From positions 120,851,434 to 120,915,433 of the forward strand of contig CM060967.1 in assembly GCA_030765045.1 (NCBI GenBank): a stretch of 64,000 nt of DNA, in the 5' to 3' direction. Numbering within the stretch: position 1 is the first letter of the stretch; every line of letters starts with the position of its first letter. The translations under genes were made by a program, and so were the position numbers. Of this stretch, positions 52,051 to 63,479 are shown piece by piece. Origin of the DNA: Tenodera sinensis (taxonomy: Eukaryota; Arthropoda; Insecta; Mantodea; Mantidae). Below the pieces are notes generated by a model. The model searched no databases, had not been told where the DNA came from, and saw only the letters and a program-made list of their open reading frames with translations.

Positions 52051-52664
52051 GGTAACTTTATTTATTACTTATACTAACTCGTCTTGTCTACTGCAAAGGG
52101 ACATTAATTGTTTTAATTAAATAGTGCATACTTCTTGGCATATTTTCAAGTTTTTAAGAGCATATTTGCATGCATATTTCAGTGTTTTTTTAGGGCATGA
52201 ACTTCCGAGCCCTACTTATTAACAATAAGATACTTTCTGAAAATGCTTATGTCGATTAAAATGTAGTAGATACAGAGACAGGCATTTGCAAGATTAGTAT
52301 GTACAAGAGTAAGTATAGCTGTGCATATATTTGCAAACAGATTCTCCAAATTGAAACCCTACTAAAGGTCTGTATCGCAATATGTTAGGCGACGATCACT
52401 TGGTGGATCTCCTAAGGCTATGCACTTCGACTTTGTCGACAAATATGGATAAACTTCTTAAACGTAAGCAGTACCAAAGAAGACACCAGTGAGCAGATGT
52501 CCATCGTATAAGATTTAAAAGCGCTTTCGTAAATCAAACGCAACGTGCATGTAACCAATCTGCCACTGCAACACAATGCACGGCTGGGAGTGGCAAAATC
52601 CGTATATAGTGGAAGCAGGTAAACCCAACCTACCCCCTTTCGCAAACGTTGGATATTACTGTTC

Positions 52665-52800
52665 CAATCTAAGGAGGATGGGCAATAATCCTGTTCAAAA
52701 AATCTCATCCTCCCGCCGAGAATCAAGCCCGAGACCTCTGGATCATGAAGCTAGCATCCTAACCGCCAGGACAAGGAGGCAGTCACATGTTTATTTACCA
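52665..52800 (-). repeat. tRNA-like SINE head
   Basis: The minus strand contains AACCGCCAGGACAAGG and TCAAGCCCGAGACC in complement, spaced like Pol III boxes. It abuts the right end of repeat B, as the family 1 SINE does at 30.0 kb. Confidence 0.5.
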
Positions 52801-53849
52801 TGGGACGTTGATCATGGCGCTGATAACCATGCCACCGAATGTTTATCCGCTAAACAAAAGACGGTGCACAAGCTTAAAAACGTTTTATATGATTTCGTGC
52901 TGTTCGATGTGCTCGTTGGTTTACCTGCTTTATTTTGCGTGTATGTTGTTCTGTATTCAATCACGATACGTAGTTTTTTCAGGACGACGTCTATGGCGGT
53001 GTGGTATACGGCTAGGAGATTCAACTGCAAGAGAATGATTGACAAAATATTCCTGAAACACATGCAAGTCCCTTATGTCACTACATATTTCAATCCTTTC
53101 TATGGGTCTACTAAATAAGGTTGACACACACTGGCCCGTCACGACCGGAACGGAAATTTGCAGCAGTCCGTCTTCCGCGAAAGAAACATTCACTGCTCGA
53201 AATATTCCGACCGGAAAATTAGCTGGATAACAAATATGGATGGGTACAACAGCAAAAGCTGCAGCTTCTCGGACGGGAATATTGTAATACTAGGTGTTTT
53301 ACCAATTAAAGAAGAGAGAAAGAAAAATCTGGTATGTTGCACTCATATGACTTTCTCTACTCTTATATTAACTGTTTATATAAACTGTTATTCCTCTATC
53401 TTCTTCATGTTAATCGAGATCAACATTTGTACAAATTATCTTATTGTTAATTTTCTTGTAGGTACAAGGGAAATATGGGAGTACAGTAAGCTTTGAGCGA
53501 TAGTCAAATGTTTTAAAGCTGGTCGCTATAAGGAGGCTTTGAAATTCCATTCTCTTTGCACGACTAAGATATAAAAAGGCTAATTATGACCTTCCATTGA
53601 AGAAAAGTAAAAGTATTGCAAAACTCACACAAATAACAAGGCATACCTGCGAAATGGTTCACTTCACAAAAAAGTTAATTCGGATGCGTGTTTTAACGAG
53701 ATCTACATTTTTTGTGTAGTAAGATTTGGTCTATCTCTTACGGTTTATGATTTATGCAAACGTTATCAAGAGTAAACAGGACTACATAGGCTATAACCAG
53801 AAAATTCAAAATATGCATTTCGTTTGTCATAACATATCTTCAGCATATG

Positions 53850-53920
53850 GGGCTCTAATGACCTAGCTGTCGACGGGCCCTTAAACCCTAATCAGTCACT
53901 CACTCACTCACTCACTCACT
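53850..53920 (+). mobile_element. 71-bp LINE tail with 12-bp target duplication
   Basis: The insert ends GGGCCCTTAAACCCTAATCA followed by CACT repeats, the 3' tail of an arthropod non-LTR element. It is flanked by CTTCAGCATATG at 53838-53849 and 53921-53932. Only the extreme 3' end was reverse-transcribed. Confidence 0.85.
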
Positions 53921-54124
53921 CTTCAGCATATGACATTTTAATCAAAATCGTTAGAACCATTTTCGAGAAAATCAACATTCTTAGAAGTTTTCCATGTAAA
54001 TGGTAGTTTATGGTGAAGAAATTTTTTTCAAAATCTTCGTATCGCATCTTTGAAAAATATTAGACTTAAATGTCAACTTTGATTTTAAACCGATTTTTCG
54101 TTTTTGAGTTGTCCTGTTCACAGA

Positions 54125-54180
54125 CAAACACACACACACACACACACACACACGCGCGCGCGCGCGGACGGACGGACGGA
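54125..54180. repeat. CA/CG/GACG compound microsatellite
   Basis: (CA)n, then (CG)n, then (GACG)n, seeded in family A. Confidence 0.9.
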
Positions 54181-55494
54181 CGGTTTTCTTAAACTACCTT
54201 TTTTTGGATTAAGGGGGCCTCAAAACATATATACCCGGTGAAATCTCGACTTCGAATTTTTGGGAGGAATACAATACTTCCCCTACTCCCTACTATAATA
54301 TGGTAGAGAAAGTAAAAAGAGGAAGAAAGAATGGATTCACAGCATAAACTGGAAAGGAGATCAGTATGTGGATTTATTAGTAGTAATTATTTCCAGATTT
54401 GGAGAAGACCCTAGGATAGATTCTCACGGCGTAACTGGTGCGTCTGCAGCATTATACAATTCTTTATAGTTTTGCACAATGAATATTAATAATTCACCAT
54501 TAATAAAATTGTCGTAGGTGCCTGGCTTCTATTTATGTGCGTATTGATAACCAGTATGTTGAGTGAGCCGAACACTTGCGTAATCTAACGAGCGTTTACG
54601 AAGGCTACCCGAGACCAGAGGAAACTTTCGCGAGAATCGTCTCGCAAGTATACTTCTCGGAAGCCAAATGCGTCCAATCGGGTCAGTTTGCGTTTGACCA
54701 TCAAATAAAACGAATCCGACCCTCGCGGAAATTTTCTGCTTCACTCCGTTCGGGTCCTGACGGGCCAGTTTGCGTTAACCTTAACTCACGCGTTCGTTCT
54801 TGAACAATGGCCTTGATCCAGAAAACAGTGAACATGGATATACGTACCCTCTCTCCTACAGCAGGAACGTATGACTTGTGTTAATTGATACAATTGCATC
54901 ATGACTCGTCTTCCCCCAAGTACAGTAGACTGTAAAGTATTATCGTAGGAATATTAGTGTGCATTGTATGTTGTGTTAACCTCTTGATAATCCCTCCTTT
55001 AACTTCAAAATTAAAAGAAAAACCATTAATTCATAGCAAATCTCGTAGGGTGATGTCTAAGATTTGTAAATACAAGAAGGAAAAGATCGGTGCTCTGCTG
55101 GACTTTTCAAAAAAGTAAAAGAATTACAAGAAAGAGTTGTTGCAGCCACTAGCATCTGGCACACTTCTGTTCGCATAATTTTGCAAGAAAGTAAAAACAT
55201 GAAGAGAAAAATAGTATTATTATGGCTGTATAGAGACATATGAAATAAGCATCCCAGTGATACCTGAGCGGATGACTTGATCACAAGGAGATGTACCCAT
55301 GAGGCGTATCGGAAAGAATGTAAAACTGAGGAGTTGTTTACGCAAGCTTATCGCATATACTCGGCGAGACAGTGTATGTACACTCTGTTCAGGTGCAATC
55401 ATGTCTTCAGGACAGCAACGTCTCATATATCGAGAAGCGCGAGATATCATTCGTTTGTGTTGCATTACTAATTGTACGCCAAGTTACTATAGTG

Positions 55495-56362
55495 TGTTCA
55501 TAGATCGGTCGGACCGCCCCGCGGCGGCACCGGACCAAGAGAGGACAGGCGCGCCCTACGCCAGAGTTAAACATAAACTGCCGGCAAGTCATGAGTACGG
55601 AACACTAACTACTTACATTAGGCTTACCTGCATCACATCAGATATTGAAATTGATGACCTTCAAAGCGAACACAGTCCCTATATCTCCGAACACAGTTCT
55701 GGTTTATCGAAAGTCCCCATATTATTCACTAAGTTCTTCACAACGCTGCAAAAGTTGGGGTTTGGTGCGCAGCGAAGGTGCCTAGAATTATCTGTCCATA
55801 TTTTATGACACCACAGCTTATTCACATATTTATGTAAATTCTATTTTAAATATTTTTTGTGCAGCTAACAAGAAATAAAAGATGGCGTGGCTGGTTTCAG
55901 CAGGATCCGGCTAGAACACACACTGCTGTGAATTATATACATGCATTGGGAAGTATGTGTGGTGATAGAATAATTAGTCGAGAATTGTGGCCACAACGTT
56001 CCCCTGACCTATGTCCATACAATTTTTATTTATGGGGAACGTTAAAGAATAAAATGTAAGCATCAAATCCTCACACGTTACAAGAATTGAAGAGCAGAAT
56101 CACGTGAGAAATACAGGCAATCAGTCAATGTGAACTTTTGCGAGTAAACCAGAACTGCTTTCGGAGATATAGGGAATGTGTTCGCGTTGAAGGTCATCAA
56201 TTTCAACATATGCTGTGATGCTGTTAAGCTTAATGTAAGTTAGTACAGTAGTTAGTGTTCTGTGCCAATGACTTACCGGTCGTTTACACGTTACTCTGGT
56301 GGAGGGCACGCAGGTCTTCGCCCGACCCGATGCCGCTGCGGAGCGGGCCGGCCTATCTACGA
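55495..56362. repeat. Inverted-repeat (foldback) structure around a transposase relic
   Basis: Positions 55495-55722 and the reverse complement of 56133-56362 align over about 225 bp. Shared blocks include GGCAAGTCATGAGT (GTAAGTCATTGGC in the other arm), ATTGAAATTGATGACCTTCA and CCCTATATCTCCGAA. The arms hold the transposon terminus plus the C-terminal coding end. The 3' end therefore seems duplicated in inverse orientation at the left. Confidence 0.75.
55859..56218 (+). pseudogene. Tc1/mariner-type transposase C-terminal part
   Basis: WRGWFQQDPARTHTAVNYIH contains the second catalytic Asp region; RSPDLCPYNFYLWGTLKNKM contains the last. A stop follows Met, and a further segment ends GHQFQHML and a stop at 56216-56218. 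It belongs to the same family as the relics at 14.8 and 43.0 kb and is the best preserved of the three here. Confidence 0.75.
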
Positions 56363-56984
56363 ATGTAATGTTCTAGTTAACGAATGCAGCGCTCGACAAC
56401 CAAGGCCAATACACCTGGCCGCTTTGCCAGGTAGTACCTGGATTTGTTTACTGACGTACTGCCTCGCTGCATTCCTGCCAGGGACCATGAGCTCGCGAAC
56501 AAACTGTAGTAAGTAGTTGGTCCATTTGTAAATAGAGACGTGATCCTACGCAGAACATGAAGAGGCGGCGTATGCTAAAAAAACATGTTAAAGTACACAT
56601 TCTGCTGCAGTTCTTCATAAAATGACCAAGCTTATTAGGCATATAGTGTAACTAAACTAAACAAAACTAAAATTGACCAATTTAACACAATCTTTCGCTA
56701 TATGCATGGAGGTCACGAAGACCGCAGGGGAGCCCCAGGGGAGGCCAGAGGGGGCCGCGGCCTCCCTGGTAATTAATAAATTAAATGTGAAGTCAATTAC
56801 TATTATAGTTGTAGCAAAATTTGATGGCGGATGGCTCGATACTTAATTCAATCATAGGCTTGCCATGCCTTGCTGTATTGTATAGTTAAACGTGCTGTGA
56901 AATCATGCTGTAAAGCCAATTATATAAACATAATTTGCACCCATACAATTTATTTGCGCAACAGGAAAAGGTCCGCTATCAGCC

Positions 56985-57090
56985 GTAGATTTACTGGCAT
57001 GTAAAAGAACTCCTGCGGGACAAAATTCCGGCACACCAGTGATGCTCATGTGATCCTGGTAATTGACAGCGTCGTTAAAAAAAATAATTT
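56985..57090 (+). repeat. SINE family 4, 3' portion
   Basis: ACTCCTGCGGGACAAAATTCC, CACACCAGTGATGC and GATCCTGGTAATTGACAGC match the body of the SINE at 19.98 kb. The tRNA head is absent and an A-rich tail follows. Confidence 0.75.
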
Positions 57091-58370
57091 AATTTGCCAT
57101 TAAATTTTGCGGCTACCATGTTGTTTTAATAGGATACTCACACAAAAGAAGTACTCGATTGCTTCATAGCGCATGTGTTACAAATGAGCCTGCCAGTGAC
57201 GTTATTCAGATTTTAATGTAAATAAGGAATGCATTACATACTTTTACTAATTATTGCCTTTGTACCGACAGTTATAAATGTTTAATTTATTCTCAACAAT
57301 AATTCCGCAACGATGTTTATAAGATTTTTATTTTTGTGCAAATTTTTGCATTTTTCGTTCATGAGAATTCTTACCAATAGAGATTGAAAATAGAAAACTA
57401 ACATAATTATGTAATCAAATCAATAACTTTTATTTATCACAAATTAATACGGTTATCCACAACAAATACTATAACTCATATTTTGCAGTTTTTGACAACA
57501 GAATAATGAATTAATATTGTTTGATCACAAAACTCCAGCATGCCGACCCTCATGTCTATATGTCGGCTATAAGACCCCGTCAGATGGTGTCCAGAATGAA
57601 GTTACCATCACAAGTCTATACATACGATTTTAGGTATGTACACAGCTGCCTTTTATATTGATGAATGAATGATAAATATATTTCCAATAAAACTATCAGG
57701 AAACTTTAGAAATTTGCTATAGGTCAGTCAATTTCATTAAATTGTTTTAATGCTCCTGCCTTAGTCTTTTCCTTTGGATCTACAGGTTGCTGCTATTTCA
57801 GCTGTCCGTAAACGTGAACTATATACTGAGCGAAGAGAAAATCAACATGAATCTATTAAATATGCATGAATGCATGATATCACAAACGGTGACTAAAACA
57901 ACTTTACATATTGACTTTTAGCCATTGCATTAATGTAGCAACAATATGCTGTTGCTACAACACTGTATTTTTTACTTTCTCAACTACGTATTGTATTCCA
58001 CCCAAAATTCGATGTCGAGATTTCACCGAAAATATGTTTTGAGGCCCCCTGAATCCAACAAAAAAAAAAGCATTTTTAGAAAAAAAAAGTCCGCGCGCGC
58101 GTGTGTCTGTCAGTCTGTGGACAGCATAACCCAAAAACGAAAAGTCGGTTAAAACCAAAGTTGGTGTTTAAGTTTAATGTATTTCAAGTATGCGACACGA
58201 AGATTTTGGAGAAAATTCCTTCACCCTAAACTACCCTTTACTTGGAAAATTTTTCGAAATTTTTTATTTTCTTGAAAGTGGCTCTAACGATTTTGATTAA
58301 AATGCCATATTATATGTTTAGTTCTTCCGGGCTTGTAGGCCGTGGTCTAGAAGGCATTGTAGATACCAAA

Positions 58371-58403
58371 GTTTCACCAAGTACTGCGCTTGGCATCATC
58401 AGG
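58371..58403 (-). ncRNA. Hammerhead ribozyme core, left arm
   Basis: The mirror copy on the minus strand, with the same CUGAUGA, 6-bp stem II and GAAAC elements. Confidence 0.6.
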
Positions 58404-58480
58404 GTAACACGATCCGCTGTCTGCACTGGTCAGAGTTGAAATGTAGAAGCAGACCGTTAACGGTCTTTACTTCCACATCT

Positions 58481-58496
58481 CTCTCTCTCTCTCTCT
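58481..58496. repeat. CT repeat forming the palindrome loop
   Basis: A short (CT)n tract at the centre of the palindrome, which would sit in its loop. Confidence 0.85.
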
Positions 58497-58543
58497 GCTT
58501 CCACATTCAAACTCTGATCAGTGCAGACAGCGGATCGTGTTAC

Positions 58544-58576
58544 CCTGATGATGCCAAGCGCAGTACTTGGTGAAAC
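58544..58576 (+). ncRNA. Hammerhead ribozyme core, right arm
   Basis: CTGATGA is followed by GCCAAG, a 7-base loop, CTTGGT, then GAAAC. This gives the CUGAUGA and GAAA boxes around a 6-bp stem II. Stem III and the UH cleavage site are not established within one arm and may need pairing between arms or a dimer. Confidence 0.6.
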
Positions 58577-59339
58577 TTTGGTATCTACAATGCCTTCTAG
58601 ACCACGGCCTACAAGCCAGGAAGAACTAAACATTTCTAATAGTCAACACACCGGCCGTGAAAGCCTAAGTTTATAAAATGCCATATGTTTGAGATATTTG
58701 TATGGCAAACGAAATGTATATGTTGAATTTTCTGGCTATAGCCCATGTAGTCCTATTTACTGTGGGTGACCTTTTCATAACTGGTAAGCCGTAAGACATA
58801 GACATCTTACTGTACAAAAATGTACATCTTGCTAAAACACACAATATGTGTCTAAATATTTTTTTGTAGAGTGAACCATTTCGGAGATATTCCTCGGTAT
58901 TTGTGTGAGTTTTGGAGAACTTATACTTCTGTAAAATCGAACATTGTTTTTCATTTTTATGTCAACCGTGCAAAGAGAACGGAATCTGAAAGCTTTAAAA
59001 AATTTGACTATCGCTCAAAGTCTACTGTATTCCCTTTTTCACTTGTACCTACAAGAAGATAATTTCTGCAAATGTTTAGCTCAACTAACACGAAGATGAT
59101 TTAGGAATAAGAGTTTGTAAGAATGGTTAGTACAAGAGTAGACAAAGTCATGTCACATCAGAATTTTATTTTTAACGTCCTTTAACCTAATAGGTAATAT
59201 AGGATAATGAATAAATGCAATGAGTTAAACTTTGTTCAATACCAATTTAGTAACAAATTTTGTCCACAAAGATATACAAAATCGTTGCAAAATAATGACT
59301 TCATATGCTTTGCAGATAACCCAGATTATACCTACATCT

Positions 59340-59790
59340 AAACACCTACTTCAATCAAAATAAATAGAGCCATTTTTGAGATAATCGAACATAGCCAAGA
59401 TTTTTTCCATGTAATTGGTATTCTTGGTTTAGGGAGTTTTCCTTAGATTCTAGTGTCCATTTTTGGAAACTGCTGAATTTATATAGAAAGTATGATACTT
59501 CCTATCTGACATTTCGTCTCTCGAGCTGTGTTGTTCACATACACACAAAGAGAAACAGGGGACTTCCAAACATGTGTCTCCGGTGACATCTCGACAGTGA
59601 ATTTTCGGGTGGGATACAATACTTCCTCTATTTACTATATTTAATTGCTGGATTGACTTTCTCGTGTTAAACTCTCCAATATGACTATAGCAGTTAACGG
59701 GGCTAACAACTTAAACAAAACATTCTGATGTTACATTCACATGACCTTCTCTACTCTGTATCATTTATTAAGTGGTGTACAAGTTATTCT
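59340..59790 (+). repeat. Interspersed family A, old copy
   Basis: AGAGCCATTTTTGAGATAATC, GTTGTTCACATACACACA, GTGACATCTCGACAGTGAAT and CTTCCTCTATTTACTATA match the 3' half. A new 5' end (CACATGACCTTCTCTACTC) starts at about 59735. It is heavily diverged. Confidence 0.6.
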
Positions 59791-59799
59791 TATGAAAGC

Positions 59800-61260
59800 T
59801 TATTTTATTGCTTTATTTTAATGAAGATAAATCGTTGCAGAAATAGCTACTTTAAAGGTTCCAAAGGGAATGACGATTAAGAACAGCATGTTATACGCTG
59901 ACCTTTAAATTCCATACTGTTTCCATGACAGCGCGAAAAACAACTGAATATCGACAGGTCTTCAAAAGAATGAAGCACTGAACATTTGAACCATTAATAA
60001 CGGATATCTGGACATGTCTTATGCCGCGAAAAGGTTATTTAAAATAAAACGAGTTTTTTAAAAATATTGCCATATCTTTGTGCAGTACATTTTCGCCTAT
60101 CACTTGACGTTTACCAGTTTATGAAGTGTATGCGTCATCTTTGACGCCACCTGCAATCTCGTTCTCCGATAAACCTACTTCAGTGGACATTATGCGATTT
60201 TTTCTCAGGTTATGCTTAGATGGGATGAGAGCGAACAACACAATTGAGTGGGCTGACACGTTTAATGTAGGGTGATGTCAAAATCAGGCATGGGCACGAG
60301 AGGAGAGGTAGCGATTGAACTTGCCTTACCCACCCCAAATCTCTTGCCGAGTGACGAAGGTCGTTCTAATACAACACGTGCAATGGTGCCTTCGTTCTAC
60401 CTGCGTGTTAGTAATAATTTCTACGCTATCTCATTTGTATTAAATATATTTTGCATACAATAATTATTGCACCACCTACTCGGTTTGGAAAATTACATAA
60501 TATTGACGTTTATAATCTTCCTTTACCTTATGCACGTAATATCCTTACTCTGTCTTATGATTAACATCCTAAATTGTTTCTCTTTCACAATGAATAAAGC
60601 AGTAAAGTTCCATTGCTATTTAGCCTTAATGATATTTTAAAACTATTTGATCAACATAAATTCTTTGGTTTTAAGCTCAACATTATATTCAAACTTTAAA
60701 ACACGAAATAATAATGTTCTGTATTAAATAAACTAATAAGAAACTAGACCGCTAAACTGTGGAATACGAGTATTCAGAAAGTACCCTTTGAAATTGTAAA
60801 TAAATACCTGTAAGATTACAAAGTTCGATTTATGCTTCTGATCGAAGTGAAGTTTGATATTGTAACGCTCTATACTTGCAAATTGAAATCCACACATTAA
60901 ATAGCAAACTTTACTGTTTAAATCTACAACAAATTCTCTCTATCACTCTTCATGAAACAGTCATACTCGCCTATGAATGAGGCGTGTCGGAATGAACCTG
61001 AACAGCACCTTAGGGAAGAGATGACCGGTGGAGTGCGACAAGAATGTGTTTCAGCGGAATAGCGCAGTTGAGATGATTTTGCTCATACCTGGTCGAAATG
61101 TTTGTTGCTAGTTGCCAACTGTTTGAGGTTGATGAATTAAACTGTTTGTGAATCTTGTCATTCGAAATTGTTACCATTAAATTACCTGTATCTGCTAATT
61201 TCTGACGTATTCAGACTTTGTGGTTTAAAAATAACTATTTCCGTAATAATAATGCAAAGC
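59800..61260. other. Gene-free stretch
   Basis: No frame longer than chance and no repeat I can match, apart from the LINE fragment that begins at 61.27 kb. Confidence 0.45.
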
Positions 61261-61270
61261 GCGCGTTGCC

Positions 61271-61561
61271 GTGAGTAGCAGAAATGCTAAACTTAACATT
61301 CCCTGGTTTAAAATTAAGAGAATGGGATGGACAGGTCATGTAATAAGAATGGAAGAAGAAAGAATACCAAAAAGAGTTCTTAATGGCAAATTTTATAACA
61401 CAAGAGCAGTAGGAAGAGCGAGAATGAGATGGGAAGATACCATACGGAGAGACGCTCAACAGATACTGGAAATACGAGAATGGAGGAGATCTGGAGAAAG
61501 AGAGGAATGGAGGCACTTGCTGAGGGAGGCCAAAGTCCAGAAGGGCTGTAGCGCCACTTGA
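61271..61561 (+). pseudogene. LINE ORF2 C-terminal tail
   Basis: RMGWTGHVIRMEEERIPKRV, then RARMRWEDTIRRDAQQILEI and EWRHLLREAKVQKGCSAT. This is the characteristic Trp-rich C-terminal end of a common arthropod LINE ORF2. The RT part is missing; a related RT begins at 63.87 kb but is separate. Confidence 0.8.
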
Positions 61562-61599
61562 AGAAGAATGTTTCCTGGTGGTGACTACCAAGTCTATAA

Positions 61600-62650
61600 A
61601 ATCCTAGCACGGTCTTTGGTGCTGTGTCTTCCGACAATCGATCACAGCGAACACTTACGTAAGAATATAAAACACGAAGGAAAAAACGCGAATTTGGGAA
61701 ATACGTACATATGCTATCACTAACCTAACTCCGCCAACTTATAACTTCCCCAATAACTTAACTGCTTTACTTTGCTAAAATCGAAGATTTACATTTGCCT
61801 ATGAATCGCTACTGTTACTTTGTTACTCGATAAATTCTAAAAGGATTGTTTCCATTCTAATTTTTGAAATATTAGCAACGAGCAGCTCTGCAACTTTCTG
61901 AAGTTTCAATAAACTTGATTTCCAGGGATCCGATCTTTAAGTTAATTTTTTTTCTGGTCAAATGAGTTCACTAGAACCCTAACTACTTGATCTACACCAG
62001 CTTACACTAATTATATTTACCTCAACTCTTAAATTACATCGCTAATAACTTTTTCAAGACATAACTTTACCTCATGCTTCTACATTATACATTCATTTTA
62101 ACATTCGGATATTATTTATTGTAATATTTATCTCGCTATCATTTCTTTAGAAAATTATAACTCTTACTGGTATCACAGTTACAGATTATGCAACATTAAT
62201 TCCGAATGAAGCGGTCTTCTAAGACTATTCCCACAAAATGCAAGGTATGAATGTCATTTGTTATTTAATATATTAAACATTGTATTTCAATCAAAGTACT
62301 TTGCCTTCAAAATTGAGTAATTTTTGAGAAAATAAAAAAATCGAAAAAAAAAAACACTTCATGTAGGGGGTAGGTACCTTTGGGTGTAGTACTTTCTTGA
62401 AAATATTTATGTGGCATTTTTGAAAAGTGAGTTTAGAAGACTTTGCCAACCAATGAATAATTCCAGGGAATAGTTTATTGATATGACCAGAATAGTTAAA
62501 GTTGCGTACACAAATAAACAATAAAGCATATTCTTATATCTATATTTTTTTAAATTGAACTGTCATGTGACATATAGAGCAAAGCTGAGCAACAGTACTC
62601 CCAATGTGTCAAGCCATTCTCCAACTTCCTCTCCCTTCCGGATCACCAAA
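61600..62650. other. Gene-free AT-rich stretch
   Basis: No supported gene or repeat beyond short A runs near 62.34 kb. Confidence 0.45.
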
Positions 62651-62672
62651 GCGGAAAACCGGTTCCACCTAA

Positions 62673-62809
62673 TGTGTGTGTGTGTATGTGAGTGTGAGTG
62701 TGAGTGCGAGTGCGAGTGCGAGTGCGAGTGCGAGTGCGAGTGCGAGTGCGAGTGCGAGTGCGAGTGCGAGTGCGTGTGCGTGTGCGTGTGCGTGTGTGTG
62801 TGTGTGTGT
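62673..62809. repeat. GAGTGC hexanucleotide and GT microsatellite
   Basis: A (GT)n start, then GAGTGT, about ten GAGTGC units, GTGTGC units, and finally (GT)n. A graded series of derivatives suggests stepwise repeat conversion. Confidence 0.95.
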
Positions 62810-63109
62810 GACAGGGGAGGGACTACCATACCTTTGGAGGCCTGCAACTTCCCCAGGCCCACATCTTACGCGATTCTTGTCTCGTAACGCGGGTTTCTTA
62901 GTAGGAAGAACTTAGAATATGCGGACACCTGTGCTTTGTTTTGCCTATCATGCCTGAAGTCTAGTTCAAATGGCTTCATTTGAGATTATTTCCATTATTT
63001 CCTAGATGAGTCTATCAGACGGTGAATTGGGTAAATTCAAAGTACCCCGAGGTCCATAATGCTTTGACATATTGGACATTCGTCTCTTGAAGATAAGAGA
63101 AAAACTCTG

Positions 63110-63330
63110 GAAATAAACCTTAAATAAGCTTATTTCCCCAACTAAGATTCGAACTCAAGGCCTCTTTAATGTGAGACGGACATGCTATCCCTACGTTGCA
63201 GAGGTTCGTCCGATATGACACAATGTTGGAGGACGTTAAAAAAAAAAAAAAAAAAAAAAAAAACAAACAAACAAACAAACAAACAAACAAACAAACAAAC
63301 CTACGTTGCAGAAGTGGCCATCATGAATTA
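63110..63330 (-). repeat. tRNA-like SINE split by a 97-bp retroposon
   Basis: On the minus strand TAGCATGTCCGTCTCACATT (A-box-like) and CTTGAGTTCGAATCTTAG (B box) form a tRNA-like head. The upstream part of the head is separated by the insert at 63203-63299. Confidence 0.6.
63203..63299 (+). mobile_element. 97-bp retroposon tail with 13-bp target duplication
   Basis: The insert contains GATATGACACAATGTTGGAG and GACGTT, then about 25 A and CAAA repeats. CCTACGTTGCAGA is duplicated at 63190-63202 and 63300-63312. Confidence 0.85.
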
Positions 63331-63479
63331 CTGTTTGTAAAATGTTTAATGTATAAGCCTACATTGTTTTGATTTTAAATTAATTTAATGATTAAAATCG
63401 GATATAAACAGTAGACTCTTTTTGAATTCTGAATAACACATTCCTCGACAAAAATAAAAAGTATCAGGCTGTTAATTTG

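Larger units (their letters stand above)
50871..52214 (+). mobile_element. hAT element, copy 2, exact 8-bp target duplication
   Basis: Ends TAGGGCTAGGAAGTTCACGC (50871) and GCATGAACTTCCGAGCCCTA (to 52214) match copy 1 at 34.57-36.75 kb. CTTATTAA lies at 50863-50870 and 52215-52222. At 1344 bp, more of the interior is deleted than in copy 1. It contains the C-terminal transposase half and a CT microsatellite. Confidence 0.95.
50363..52660. repeat. Repeat B, copy 2, split by a hAT element
   Basis: Positions 50363-50870 and 52215-52660 together parallel 28.92-29.96 kb block for block: CCAACCTTGTCTCTTTGGAG at the left and GCAAACGTTGGATATTACTG at the right. The hAT element at 50871-52214 separates the halves. 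The preinsertion order can be read from the 29-kb copy. Confidence 0.75.
53285..54315 (+). repeat. Interspersed family A, longest readable copy
   Basis: It runs from CATATGACTTTCTCTACTC to GGTAGAGAAAGT; CTTTCTCTAC and its complement form the terminal inverted pair. A 71-bp retroposon tail is inserted at 53850-53920. The CACAGACAAACACAC site has grown into CA, CG and GACG repeats at 54125-54180. Confidence 0.8.
58311..58673. mobile_element. 363-bp palindromic retroposon with hammerhead motifs
   Basis: A 13-bp direct repeat TAAAATGCCATAT (58298-58310 and 58674-58686) flanks it, showing a discrete insertion into family A. Two near-identical arms of about 138 bp (58313-58450 and 58497-58634) are inverted around a CT-repeat loop. 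Each arm contains a hammerhead-type core. The layout resembles inverted terminal parts of Penelope-like elements or a retrozyme-like RNA, without coding sequence. Confidence 0.8.
57955..59160 (-). repeat. Interspersed family A copy, split by a hammerhead palindrome
   Basis: The reverse strand carries the full family, from CTTTCTCAACTACG at the left end through CCACAGACTGACAGACACAC, CCATGTAAAGGG-like and GGCTATAGCC blocks to GACTTTGTCTACTC near 59145. It is interrupted at 58311-58673. CG/TG repeats at about 58095-58112 occupy the family's microsatellite seed. Confidence 0.8.

Noticed and set aside
52576..53118. 180-aa plus-strand frame
   Set aside because: Its first half is SINE and repeat B sequence and the remainder shows no domain, start context or homologue; it is probably chance.
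56720..56770. CAGGGGAGCCCC...GGCCTCCCTGGT as a hAT (ZMYM1-type) terminus
   Set aside because: It resembles such an end but no partner end or coding sequence was found, so it is not listed as an element.
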